A DNA stretch of 7,326 nt, taken from positions 1 through 7,326 of the forward strand of contig JAPOZF010000147.1 in assembly GCA_026706165.1 (NCBI GenBank). The letters are read 5' to 3'. A program made the translations under genes and the position numbers. This document shows positions 1 to 6,386 of the stretch, one piece after another (position 1 is the stretch's first letter; each line of letters starts with the position of its first letter). The stretch is from Gemmatimonadota bacterium (lineage in GTDB: Bacteria > Latescibacterota > UBA2968 > UBA8231). The notes under the pieces were generated by a model, which did no database searches, was not told the origin of the DNA, and was given only the letters and a program-made list of their open reading frames with translations.

Positions 1-144
1 CCACAAAACATAGTCCATTCATTCCCGTCCTGCAAGGGAACGTGGGAAAACGCACTTTGCGACACCCGGCCCTACCTGGACCTGTTCCTTAGCGATGTAG
101 ACGTAAGCGGGTGATGCGAATCGGTGCTGGCGGGGGACCGAGGG

Positions 145-190
145 GGACGGCCCAAGGTCAGAGCTTCAGAACAGAACCCTGAAGCCGTCC
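145..190 (-). terminator. Two-tier hairpin downstream of the cohesin-like gene (candidate terminator)
   Basis: A perfect 7-bp inverted repeat, GCTTCAG at 163-169 and CTGAAGC at 179-185, encloses a 9-nt loop. An outer pair, GGACGG at 145-150 and CCGTCC at 185-190, can close around it, sharing one base with the inner stem. It starts about 19 bp beyond the stop codon of the minus-strand gene ending at 209, where a terminator or 3' stabilising hairpin would be expected. No T-run follows on either strand, so a classical intrinsic terminator is not proven. Confidence 0.3.
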
Positions 191-208
191 AACTCCCCGC
201 ACCCTCTG

Positions 209-817
209 CTACCGTGCCAGAACGGCCTTGATGCGTCCCCAGGTCGACGTTTCGGCAGCGGTTTCGACATCCTCCGAAACCACGACACCGAGACCGAGGT
301 TCTCCTGGTCGTACTCATCGCGGTCATCGGAGGTGGGACCCAGCGACAGGAACGTCACTTCGAGCTGCGCCCCCGTCCCGGAGGTAAACCCGTCGCTCGT
401 GAGCAGGGTGAAGGTTCCGAACTCCTGATCTCCCTCGATCGATTCGGAGACGCTCGCTCCGCCGAGGCGCAGCCGGTCCCCCTCGATCACTTCGACCCCC
501 TTGCCGAGGGTCACCAGAGGTTCGGTGGGTCTGAACACAGCGCTTTCGAGATCGAACGCGCTGGGCGGAACGGGCTCCAGAATCACCTCCAGCTGGCGGA
601 CGTCCACCAGATCCCGGCCGCTGAAAACCAACGTGACTTCCTGCCCCCCGCTCGAAGCTGTCCAGGCATCCCCTCCGATAACGAACCCGCCGGCGTAGTC
701 GCCGTCGAGGGCAACGCTCTGACTCAGCTCGGAGGCGGCGGCAGGTTCCAGCAGGAAACACACGAGAAACGAAAAAGGGGCTGCTATCGAGTAACGGGTC
801 ATTCTTTGGAGCATCAT
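209..817 (-). CDS. Secreted cohesin-like beta-sandwich protein
   Basis: The product is a 202-aa protein. It opens with basic residues (R5, R8), then a hydrophobic core at about residues 10-24 and an AAA|SEL site near residue 28, which together form a Sec signal peptide. No lipobox cysteine sits at the cleavage site. The mature part is acidic and beta-rich. The stretch EVTLVFSGRDLVDVRQLEV at about 60-78, followed by a PSAFDLESAVF-type turn, resembles cohesin/carbohydrate-binding-like folds that start with a 'differential' beta strand, so I call it cohesin-like. No catalytic motif is visible. A short basic tail (STWGRIKAVLAR) ends the protein and could be an anchoring or recognition tag, though this is a guess. 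The start was chosen because AGGAA (827-831) and AGGTG (820-824) on the minus strand precede two consecutive ATGs at 817 and 814. The frame stays open to 910, but residues added there look non-natural ahead of a signal peptide. It lies 130 bp downstream of the transporter on the same strand, and co-transcription is uncertain. Confidence 0.72.
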   Translation of the reverse strand: MMLQRMTRYSIAAPFSFLVCFLLEPAAASELSQSVALDGDYAGGFVIGGDAWTASSGGQEVTLVFSGRDLVDVRQLEVILEPVPPSAFDLESAVFRPTEPLVTLGKGVEVIEGDRLRLGGASVSESIEGDQEFGTFTLLTSDGFTSGTGAQLEVTFLSLGPTSDDRDEYDQENLGLGVVVSEDVETAAETSTWGRIKAVLAR

Positions 818-947
818 GTCACCTCTTTCCTTGGGTTGGACTGACCGTGGGCATTGCACCCTTTCCCGACTTGGCCCGAAGAACTTGGTCTTTTCATGGC
901 CATTCTGCAAAAGCTTTGCTCAAAGTCCACCTGGACGGCAATCAGCT

Positions 948-2117
948 TCAGCGCTGCAGGGCGCGTTTTACGGCGAACAGCAGGCAGAGCGGCGCCAGCG
1001 CCACCACCCCCATGGCCGGGCGCAGGCCCACCGCCTCGGCCACGGCCCCGATCAGCGCCGGTCCGGCGACGCCGCCGACGTGGGCCGCGCCGTTGAGCAG
1101 CGCGTACATCGAGGGGGTGGCCCCGGGAAAGCGGTCCCCGGCGCAGGCGACCGCGGTCGGGTAGCTGACGGTGATGGCGAGCCCGAGCACGGTCAGCCAG
1201 AAGACGGTGAAGGAGGTCCCGACCGGCAGGGCGGCGAGCAGGATGCTGGCGGCGCTGAGCAGGCAGCAGGCGGTCAGCACCGCGGGGACGCCGACCCGGG
1301 CAACCATGCGCGCGCACCCCAGACGGCCCGCCGCCATCGTCGTTCCCAGCAGCACCAGGCTGAGCACCCCGAGTGAATGGCTGCTGCCGGCCGCCTTCTC
1401 GATGAAGTAGGGGAACCAGGTCGACGGCCCGATCTCGGTGACCGCGGAAAACAGGATGGCGAGCCCGATCCAGGCGAAGGCCGGCTGCCGCAGCAGGAAG
1501 CGCAGGTCGAGGCGGCCCGGGGCGTCCGCCTGCGGCCGCGGGAACCGCACCAGCAAGGCCCCCGCGCCGAAGACGAGCACCAGGATTGCGAAGGAACCGA
1601 AGACCCGGCGCCACTCCCAACCGAGGGCGAACATCCCCAGGACCAGCCCGGAGATCACCACCATGCCGACGTAGAAGAAGGCGTGGAAGACGTTCATCGC
1701 CCCGGTCCGGTTGCCGGGATGCAGGGAGCAGAGCAGGGCGTTCAGCGGGGCCGCGGGCATGCCGCGCCCGAGGCCGGCCAGGAGGATGGCGGCAAACGCC
1801 TGCGGCATGGTTTCGGCCGCCGAGACGAGCAGGTACCCGGCCGCCTGGATCAGGGCGGAGGCGGCGAGCATGCGGCGGTACCCGAGCCGCTCGGCGAGCC
1901 AGCCGGAGAACAGGGTTACCGTCCCCAGGCCCCAGAACGGCAGCCCGAGGAACAGGCCCATCTGCGTCTCCGAGGTAATGCCGAGCTCGGCGGCGATGGC
2001 GCCGAGGCAGGCGGCGGGGCCGACGACGATGGCGCTTCCCGTCGCCATCGTGTACCAGCAGAACAGCTCGATGCCGCGGCGGGACCGTCCGTCGGTGGAC
2101 AAGGCGGGCCTCAGCAA
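948..2117 (-). CDS. Major facilitator superfamily transporter, sugar-porter/FucP-like
   Basis: This 389-aa integral membrane protein has about 12 hydrophobic segments in two halves. The first half spans residues ~15-190, followed by a charged central loop at ~191-212 (RFPRPQADAPGRLDLR), and the second half spans ~213-385. The MFS loop 2-3 signature is clear as GWLAERLGYRR at 72-82. AGLGRGMPAAPLNAL at 114-128 and MNVFHAFFYVG at 141-151 match the pattern of FucP-type and related sugar symporters. An acidic TEIG at 227-230 in TM7 may contribute to proton coupling. The family is known to move sugars, sugar acids and drugs with a cation gradient, and a sugar-like substrate fits the neighbouring hydrolase-like gene. 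The start is weak. TTG at 2117 is the only start-type codon found before the frame closes near 2193, and no good ribosome site lies close to it. A TTG at 2102 is an alternative, while ATG at residue 24 would cut into TM1. It is divergent from the first PhyH gene. Confidence 0.85.
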   Translation of the reverse strand: MLRPALSTDGRSRRGIELFCWYTMATGSAIVVGPAACLGAIAAELGITSETQMGLFLGLPFWGLGTVTLFSGWLAERLGYRRMLAASALIQAAGYLLVSAAETMPQAFAAILLAGLGRGMPAAPLNALLCSLHPGNRTGAMNVFHAFFYVGMVVISGLVLGMFALGWEWRRVFGSFAILVLVFGAGALLVRFPRPQADAPGRLDLRFLLRQPAFAWIGLAILFSAVTEIGPSTWFPYFIEKAAGSSHSLGVLSLVLLGTTMAAGRLGCARMVARVGVPAVLTACCLLSAASILLAALPVGTSFTVFWLTVLGLAITVSYPTAVACAGDRFPGATPSMYALLNGAAHVGGVAGPALIGAVAEAVGLRPAMGVVALAPLCLLFAVKRALQR

Positions 2118-2175
2118 CCCGGTCGGGGGCCGCGAGGGCCCTTCCGCATCCCCGATCGAGGGGAACTGGTGGGAT

Positions 2176-2250
2176 TTCGGTGGTTCATTCGATCAGGGAC
2201 GGTTGCCGCTTGGCCGGCCTTGCGAAGGGTTGGCGCCCGCCCGGGCAGGC
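2176..2250 (+). repeat. Imperfect direct repeat, copy A
   Basis: The core at 2186-2228 runs from CATTCG through CAGGGACG, GTTGCCG, CCGGCC and TGCGAAGG. It matches copy B at 2290-2332 at about 36 of 44 aligned positions when one gap is allowed in each copy. Similarity continues weakly on both flanks: TTCGGTGGTTCATTCG here against CTCGGCGGCCATTCG there upstream, and GCGCCCGCCCGGGC against GCGACCGCCTGGGC downstream. The copies start 104 bp apart. Its function is unknown. It could be a member of a dispersed intergenic repeat family, a duplicated regulator site, or the remnant of a local duplication. Confidence 0.6.
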
Positions 2251-2280
2251 CGCACCCCCGGCCGAGAAGATCGGGCAGGA

Positions 2281-2353
2281 CTCGGCGGCCATTCGCTTCA
2301 GGGACGTTGCCGGGCCGCCGGCCATGCGAAGGATTCGCGACCGCCTGGGCCGG
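2281..2353 (+). repeat. Imperfect direct repeat, copy B
   Basis: This is the second copy of the element, with its core at 2290-2332 and the same block order as copy A: CATTCG, TCAGGGAC, GTTGCCG, GCCGGCC, TGCGAAGG. A GGACGGTTACCGC block at 2366-2378 resembles GGACGGTTGCCGC of copy A at 12 of 13 positions. It may be a truncated third copy, although what follows it no longer aligns clearly. The divergence between copies, including one-base shifts, shows the duplication is not recent or that the copies came in separately. Confidence 0.6.
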
Positions 2354-2484
2354 CGGCAGCCGGATGGACGGTTACCGCAAGCTGCCAGTACTTTGTCTGC
2401 CCGGGCCCACCTCAACGTATTCGAACATCCCTCTGGTCCCGGCGCCATGCCCGGCAGGCGGAGCACGGCCACCCTCATCGATTC

Positions 2485-2489
2485 GGGAG
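2485..2489 (+). promoter_or_regulatory. Ribosome binding site deciding the GTG start of the first PhyH gene
   Basis: GGGAG at 2485-2489 is followed by a 7-nt spacer and then GTG at 2497. The reading frame stays open upstream as far as about 1711 without a stop, running antisense through the transporter gene. This site and the family-typical N-terminus are therefore what fix the start. Confidence 0.7.
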
Positions 2490-2496
2490 CAACCTC

Positions 2497-3681
2497 GTGA
2501 AAGTCGACCGTCAGAAGCTGCTCGACAACGGTTTCATCATCCTTCGCAACGTCATCTCCCCGGAAGAGCTCGAAGACCTCAGGGTGCAGTTCGAGACCCT
2601 GGTGGAGCGCCAGAAGGCGGCCTGGGCGGCGGAGAACAGCGATACCTGGGAGACCGGCGCCCAGCCCCGGCTCGTCCACTACGAGCGCCTTATCGACCCG
2701 GCGACCGCCGGCACCGTCGAGCTCTGGCAGCGGGAGAACACCCTCGGGGTCGCCCGCCAGCTGCTGAGCGTTCCGGAGCGGACCTCGGTCTCCGGAATGA
2801 TGCTGATGTGCAGCCCGCAGCGGGACCACGGCCCGGCGGCCTGGCACCGCGACATCCACCCCCTCGACATGGCGCCGATGGCGGTGCTGCAGCGGGACCT
2901 GATGGAGAACGGCCCCAGGTACCTGCAGTGGAACATCCCGCTCTACGACGACGTCGTCTTCTGGGCGGTGCCGGGCAGCCACCTTCGCCTCAACACCGCC
3001 GAGGAGGACCGGCAGCTCGAGAAGGACCCGCGGGTGCCGCTTCCCGGGGGGGTGCCGATCGAGCTGGCCGCCGGCGACGGCGTCGTCTACTCCAACTACC
3101 TCCTGCACTGGGGCAGCAACTACAGCACCACCCGGCGCCGCACCGCCCACGGCGGCCACAGCATCTTTCCCTACTACGCGGAAACCGGCTTCATGCAACA
3201 GCTCTCCCCCGAAGGCCGCGCCGCCTTCGAGTCCTGGGACCGGGGCAGCGCCAGGGCCCAGGACCTGACCGAGCAGGCCCTGCGGGGAGTGCTGAACGGC
3301 GACGGGGCGGCTTTTCACGAAGCGGTCGAGGGCCTGCAGCCGGGGGCGGGAAACAAGGGGAAGCTGGTGCTGACGGTCTACCTGTCGAAAGCCGCCTACC
3401 ACGTGCACGTCCTCAAGCAGCCACCTGGCTCGGAGCTGCCGCGGTGGGCGGCCGACCGCGAGCACTCGATCACCATCAACTGGGGACCGCAGTTCGCCGA
3501 GCGCTTCAGCGCGGGAGAAGCCGAAGAAATCTGGCGCAGGTTCGGCCCCCTCGACCGCGGCCTGCGCGCCGACGGGAAGCAGTTCGCGCCGGGGTACCAG
3601 AACCGCGAGCCCATGCACCACTATTTCGAGGACATGCCGCCGTTTCAGGTCGACGACTTCGTCGCCGGCTGGGCGGCCTAG
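2497..3681 (+). CDS. PhyH-family Fe(II)/2-oxoglutarate-dependent oxygenase (long form)
   Basis: The product is a 394-aa cytoplasmic protein of the phytanoyl-CoA dioxygenase (PhyH) family. These enzymes use O2 and 2-oxoglutarate to hydroxylate small organic molecules, releasing succinate and CO2. The N-terminus LLDNGFIILRNVISPEELEDLR at 8-29 is the usual PhyH opening. The iron-binding HxD is H117-R118-D119 (WHRDIH) and the distal histidine is H204 (LLHWGSNYSTTRRRT). One of R213-R215 probably binds the 2-oxoglutarate carboxylate. YLQWNIPLYDDVVFWAVPGSHLR at 142-164 is the core strand plus the 'PGSH' signature. The length exceeds the ~260-300 aa of simple bacterial members. About 100 extra C-terminal residues (~290-394), including LVLTVYLSKAAYHVHVL and a MHHYFEDMPPF segment, look like a family-specific extension. 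All metal ligands are present, so it should be active, but its substrate cannot be named. GTG is the start. The gene is divergent from the transporter and convergent with the second PhyH gene. Confidence 0.9.
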   Translation: MKVDRQKLLDNGFIILRNVISPEELEDLRVQFETLVERQKAAWAAENSDTWETGAQPRLVHYERLIDPATAGTVELWQRENTLGVARQLLSVPERTSVSGMMLMCSPQRDHGPAAWHRDIHPLDMAPMAVLQRDLMENGPRYLQWNIPLYDDVVFWAVPGSHLRLNTAEEDRQLEKDPRVPLPGGVPIELAAGDGVVYSNYLLHWGSNYSTTRRRTAHGGHSIFPYYAETGFMQQLSPEGRAAFESWDRGSARAQDLTEQALRGVLNGDGAAFHEAVEGLQPGAGNKGKLVLTVYLSKAAYHVHVLKQPPGSELPRWAADREHSITINWGPQFAERFSAGEAEEIWRRFGPLDRGLRADGKQFAPGYQNREPMHHYFEDMPPFQVDDFVAGWAA

Positions 3682-3802
3682 GCCGGCGTTAAATCCCGGC
3701 CGGAGCTTGCGGCGGCCGGCCCTCCCGCGGCCTGCCCGGCCGGGGAATCTTTCTCCGGCCTCGCGCCCCGGGCCGCTCCGCCAGCGCCTGGATGACGAAA
3801 GC
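3682..3802. other. GGCCGG-rich gap between convergent PhyH genes
   Basis: This 121-bp gap separates two convergent genes. Four GGCCGG hexamers (3681-3686, 3698-3703, 3714-3719, 3738-3743) and interleaved CCGGCC copies (3696-3701, 3716-3721, 3736-3741, 3755-3760) allow several alternative hairpins. The best-formed one is listed separately. No gene is seen. Confidence 0.55.
3738..3760. terminator. Candidate bidirectional terminator hairpin
   Basis: GGCCGGGGAA at 3738-3747 pairs with TTCTCCGGCC at 3751-3760 across a TCT loop. That gives 10 bp with one G.U pair. It lies 57 bp after the stop of the plus-strand PhyH gene and 43 bp after the stop of the minus-strand one, a natural place for a shared terminator. 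There is no T-run on either side, so its strength is uncertain. Confidence 0.42.
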
Positions 3803-4591
3803 TCACAGGGCCTGGCCGAGCTTCTCCTCCCATTCCAGCAGCCCCTTCACCATCTCCTGGATGCGCGGCCTGTCGCTGTTGCGGTAGCCGTCGTGCAGGC
3901 TCGAGGCGTCCTGGTTATGCGGCCCCAACGCCTCGTAGTGGGTCTCGGTCTCCGGCCTGGCGGCGAACTTCAGGGCGATGTAGCGCCGCACGCTCTGTTT
4001 GCCGTACACCGCGTGGTAGAGGTAGTGGTCGAAGAGGACGGCGTCCCCCGGGTCGACCTCGAGGGCGTGAGAGCAGAGCTCGCTCCCCTCGACGCCGAAG
4101 GCGGCCTTCGCCGATCCCTGCTGTTGCGACTGAAGGCACAGAAGCCCGCGGTGGAAAGGTGCGTGGTGGGACCCGGGAATGACCCGCAGCGCCCCGGTCT
4201 CGCGGCGCATCGGCTGCAGGTAGATCATGATCTTGAGGCGTCTGTAGTTCAGGTCGATCTGGCCGGCGCGGTCGCTGTGCCACTGGTGGTCGTTGGTCTC
4301 GTTGAAGCTGCCGGACACCCCCTCGGAGTTGCCCCAGACGAACCCCTCCCCGAGCAGCTGTCCGACCGGCCCGTGGATGCGGTCCTCCTCGGGCAGGCGC
4401 GCCAGCCTCGTTCCCATCTCGACGAAATTGGAGACCGCCTGGTGGCTGGGTCCGGTGCGCCTGCCGGCGTTGGCGGCCAGCAGCTCGTCCACCTCCCGGA
4501 TGATCCCGGCCATCTCCTCCGTGGAGTAGAGCCGCCGCAGGCAGAGGAAGCCGAAGGTTTCGAAGAAGTCGATCTGTTGCCGGGTCAGCAT
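3803..4591 (-). CDS. PhyH-family Fe(II)/2-oxoglutarate-dependent oxygenase (short form)
   Basis: This 262-aa cytoplasmic enzyme is of normal length for bacterial PhyH proteins. The N-terminus QIDFFETFGFLCLRRLYSTEEM at 6-27 is characteristic. The iron-binding HxD is H105-S106-D107 (QWHSDRAG) and the distal histidine is H193 (LYHAVYGKQSVRRYIAL), with R202 or R203 as the likely 2-oxoglutarate anchor. ETGALRVIPGSHH at 131-143 is the family's signature turn after the core strand LKIMIYLQPM. VDPGDAVLFDHYLYH at 179-193 precedes the distal histidine. All catalytic positions are intact. It is clearly a different subfamily from the longer PhyH protein encoded nearby, with little resemblance outside the motifs. 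The ATG at 4591 is chosen because GGAG at 4599-4602 (minus) sits 7 nt upstream. The frame extends to an ATG at 4753, but that adds 54 low-complexity residues and runs across the divergent control region. The substrate is unknown. Confidence 0.92.
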   Translation of the reverse strand: MLTRQQIDFFETFGFLCLRRLYSTEEMAGIIREVDELLAANAGRRTGPSHQAVSNFVEMGTRLARLPEEDRIHGPVGQLLGEGFVWGNSEGVSGSFNETNDHQWHSDRAGQIDLNYRRLKIMIYLQPMRRETGALRVIPGSHHAPFHRGLLCLQSQQQGSAKAAFGVEGSELCSHALEVDPGDAVLFDHYLYHAVYGKQSVRRYIALKFAARPETETHYEALGPHNQDASSLHDGYRNSDRPRIQEMVKGLLEWEEKLGQAL

Positions 4592-4636
4592 GGGCGGGCT
4601 CCGAGGTTGTCGCGCGTTGGGCCGATGTGCAGGTTT

Positions 4637-4668
4637 CGAAGGTTTTACGGAGATGAAGGAAAACTTCG
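4637..4668. promoter_or_regulatory. Inverted repeat with one-base bulge, 46-77 bp upstream of short PhyH start
   Basis: CGAAGGTTTT at 4637-4646 pairs with AAAACTTCG at 4660-4668, giving nine pairs with one bulged G and a 13-nt spacer. It lies 46-77 bp upstream of the minus-strand start at 4591. An operator or a leader hairpin of that gene is possible. The A/T-rich inner arm stands out from the GC-rich surroundings. Confidence 0.35.
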
Positions 4669-4686
4669 TCGGGTGAAGTCCGTCGC

Positions 4687-4707
4687 GGGAATCCGATCGC
4701 GATTCCC
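4687..4707. promoter_or_regulatory. Operator-like palindrome in divergent control region
   Basis: GGGAATC at 4687-4693 and GATTCCC at 4701-4707 are perfect 7-nt inverted arms around CGATCGC. The 7-on-7 geometry over two helical turns suits a dimeric regulator. It lies about 37-57 bp upstream of the GG of the sigma-54-like site and about 96-116 bp from the other gene's start codon. Confidence 0.4.
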
Positions 4708-4729
4708 CCCGGGGACCGGAGGGCCCGCA

Positions 4730-4745
4730 TGGCTTCCGGGCGGCA
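4730..4745 (+). promoter_or_regulatory. Candidate sigma-54 promoter for the barrel protein gene
   Basis: TGGC at 4730-4733 and GGCA at 4742-4745 place the GG (4731-4732) and GC (4743-4744) dinucleotides 12 bases apart, as in the -24/-12 consensus. The consensus second half is TTGCA and here it is CGGCA, and the AC after TGGC is TT, so the match is partial. The predicted transcript start near 4756 leaves room for the ribosome site at 4765-4770. Chance matches are common in GC-rich DNA. Confidence 0.22.
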
Positions 4746-4778
4746 ACAAACACCGAATGAAAACGGAGGTCAAGAGAG

Positions 4779-6362
4779 ATGAGCGAACAGCACGAGGTCC
4801 TTTTCGAGACCGACGGACGCCACTCGAGCGTCTACCTGTACGAGCCGCCGATGGGCATCCGCCAGTACGTCGAGCCGATCGACGAGGTCCTCGATCTCGG
4901 CATCGACACCATCAGCTACGTCGTCGGCGACTGCGCCGTCCTCCTCTACGCCACCGAGGCCGGAGAGCGTTGGGGGCACAACGTCGAGCTCGCCGACCAC
5001 GAGGTCTGGTACCGCGCCGCGCAGAACTTCGAGGCCTTCCTCGCCGCCGGGCACGACCCGCTGATGGTGGTCTGTGAGCACGCCCAGGCGCGCGGCTTCC
5101 GCTTTCTGCCGCACCTGCTGCTCAACCTGCACCACACCCCGTACGACCGCGTCAGCGACTGCCGCGTCTCCGAGTTCGAGAGGGCGCACCCCGAATGGCA
5201 GGTGGGGGAGGAACCGGACTGTCCCGAGGCGGAGTTCGACAACCCGAGGCGCTTGTCCTTCGCGGTTCCCGAGGTGCGCGAGAACCGCATGGCGATCGTG
5301 CGCGAGCTGCTGGGCCGCTACCCCGCCGACGGCATCGAGGTCAACTTCCACACCTACGCCCCCTTCATCGCCCGCCGCGAAGTCGCCGAACACACCGCGA
5401 CCCTGACCGAATGGGTGCGCGAGATCCGCGAGACCTGCGACCGGGAAGCGGAACGGCAGGGCCGCCGCAAGCGCCTCGTCGTCAGGGCGGCCGCCACCCT
5501 GTCGGGCAACCTGGCGATGGGTCACGACCTGGCCGCCTGGGTGGGAGAGGGGCTGATCGACACCCTGATCGCCATGCCGGTGGGCGGGGACTTCTACAGC
5601 GAGACCTCGCGGCTGCGCGAGCTCGCCGAGCTCACACGGGGCACGGAGGTGACCCTGATCGCCGGCCTCGACAGCATCGGCGAGGAGCAGGGCCCGCTCG
5701 TTCACAACGCCGCGATCGCCAACGCCTACGATGCCGGCGCCCGGGGCATCCTCTACCACCGCTACTACCCGGCTCCCCACCGCTATCCCTACACCGACGA
5801 GGATTACGCCCGCCTGCGCTGCCTCGCCTACCCCGACATCTTCGCCCACAGGGACAAGACCTTCTACGTCGGCCCGGGCCCCGACCGCTCCGGGGCGGTC
5901 ACCTACGGCCTCAGCGAGCAGCTGCCGCACCAACTGGCCCCGGGCGAGTCGCGGACGGTGACCCTCGACGTCGCCGACGACATCGCCGCCAGGCAGGAGG
6001 CCGGCGAGCTGTGGCGTTGCGAGCTGCGGGTGATGATGCACGAGATGCTGCATGAGGACGAGGTGCGGCTGTTCTGGAACGGCGGCGAGATCGACGGCGG
6101 CGAGATCCGCAGGGCGGACTACGTCTTCCAGATGCGCCCCGGGGCGGGCACCCGGGGGTACCGCCTGCACGTCGACCTGAGCAGGGGCAGGGTGCCAAGG
6201 CAGGGAACCAACGAGCTGCGCGTCGAGCTGCTGAAGAAGGACGAGCGCCTCGTCGACCCGGTCTCCGTGCGCGACGTCTTCCTGGTGGTCGAGTACCTCA
6301 AACACCGGAACGCCCTCAGGGACGACGAGCAGTACGGGGTGCAGACGACCTTCAGGCCGTAA
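4779..6362 (+). CDS. Glycoside-hydrolase-like (beta/alpha)-barrel protein with C-terminal beta-sandwich
   Basis: This is a 527-aa protein without a signal peptide or membrane helix, so it is probably cytoplasmic. Residues ~15-365 alternate strands and helices as in a glycoside-hydrolase-like TIM barrel. FRFLPHLLLNLHH at 107-119, DGIEVNFHTYAPF at 184-196, RLVVRAAATLSG at 232-243, IDTLIAMPVG at 260-269, EVTLIAGLDS at 290-299 and AGARGILYHRYY at 319-330 look like successive barrel strands with their C-terminal loops. Residues ~378-510 form a beta-rich domain (SRTVTLDVADDI, ELRVMMHEML, VRLFWNGGEI, YRLHVDLSRG, NELRVELLKK, FLVVEY) like the accessory domain of GHL-type proteins I recall from Poribacteria and Planctomycetes. 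Related barrels as I remember them carry an acidic E-x-D pair in strand 4. Here it reads E187-V-N189, so hydrolase activity is doubtful or altered. GGAGGT with an 8-nt spacer fixes the start. The gene is divergent from the short PhyH gene and 90 bp ahead of ferritin on the same strand. Family assignment is moderate and the substrate is unknown. Confidence 0.7.
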   Translation: MSEQHEVLFETDGRHSSVYLYEPPMGIRQYVEPIDEVLDLGIDTISYVVGDCAVLLYATEAGERWGHNVELADHEVWYRAAQNFEAFLAAGHDPLMVVCEHAQARGFRFLPHLLLNLHHTPYDRVSDCRVSEFERAHPEWQVGEEPDCPEAEFDNPRRLSFAVPEVRENRMAIVRELLGRYPADGIEVNFHTYAPFIARREVAEHTATLTEWVREIRETCDREAERQGRRKRLVVRAAATLSGNLAMGHDLAAWVGEGLIDTLIAMPVGGDFYSETSRLRELAELTRGTEVTLIAGLDSIGEEQGPLVHNAAIANAYDAGARGILYHRYYPAPHRYPYTDEDYARLRCLAYPDIFAHRDKTFYVGPGPDRSGAVTYGLSEQLPHQLAPGESRTVTLDVADDIAARQEAGELWRCELRVMMHEMLHEDEVRLFWNGGEIDGGEIRRADYVFQMRPGAGTRGYRLHVDLSRGRVPRQGTNELRVELLKKDERLVDPVSVRDVFLVVEYLKHRNALRDDEQYGVQTTFRP

Positions 6363-6386
6363 GTTTACCGGGCTGCAGATTGCAAC

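Larger units (their letters stand above)
2118..2496. other. 379-bp divergent intergenic region between transporter and PhyH oxygenase
   Basis: No convincing gene is seen. Frames are open across part of it because the DNA is GC-rich, but the translations are rich in Arg, Pro and Gly and resemble no family I recognise. It holds two imperfect direct copies of an element (listed separately) and a small inverted repeat TCCCC-GATCGA-GGGGA at 2149-2164 close to the transporter start. A loose promoter-like pair for the oxygenase, TTGTCT at 2393-2398 and TATTCG at 2418-2423, has a long 19-bp spacer and is not supported well. Both flanking genes must be expressed from here, so promoters and operators should lie inside it. 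Confidence 0.6.
4592..4778. promoter_or_regulatory. Shared divergent control region between short PhyH and barrel protein genes
   Basis: This 187-bp region separates two divergent genes and must carry both promoters. It holds two inverted repeats and a sigma-54-like site, listed separately, and the barrel gene's ribosome site GGAGGT at 4765-4770 (8-nt spacer to ATG 4779). A divergent arrangement with palindromes in the middle is typical of co-regulated genes, but no regulator gene is present in the window. Confidence 0.55.

Noticed and set aside
1..208. Search for a partial gene at the left edge.
   Set aside because: No frame gave a recognisable protein or a supported start. Only the hairpin at 145-190 stood out.
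818..880. A GEMM (c-di-GMP-I)-like string on the minus strand upstream of the cohesin-like gene, with GGGCCAAG, GGGAAAGGG and GGGTGCAATGCCCACGG in order.
   Set aside because: It resembles only part of the consensus, lacks a proper first stem, and leaves only ~26 nt before the ATG, so the second helix is missing. Running the Rfam RF01051 model over 810-950 (minus) would settle it.
905..922. A small AAAGCTTT-centred palindrome between transporter and cohesin-like gene.
   Set aside because: Five paired bases with a short loop and no T-run are too little for a terminator call.
2180..2500. A 106-codon plus-strand open frame in the divergent gap.
   Set aside because: It covers the direct repeats, has no ribosome site and overlaps the start of the PhyH gene. 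Its residues show no domain-like pattern.
1377..3692. A very long plus-strand open frame (771 codons) across the antisense of the transporter and a second frame of the PhyH gene.
   Set aside because: The translation is Arg/Pro/Gly/Ala-rich with no recognised domain, and it overlaps two well-supported genes. High GC makes stops rare in these frames.
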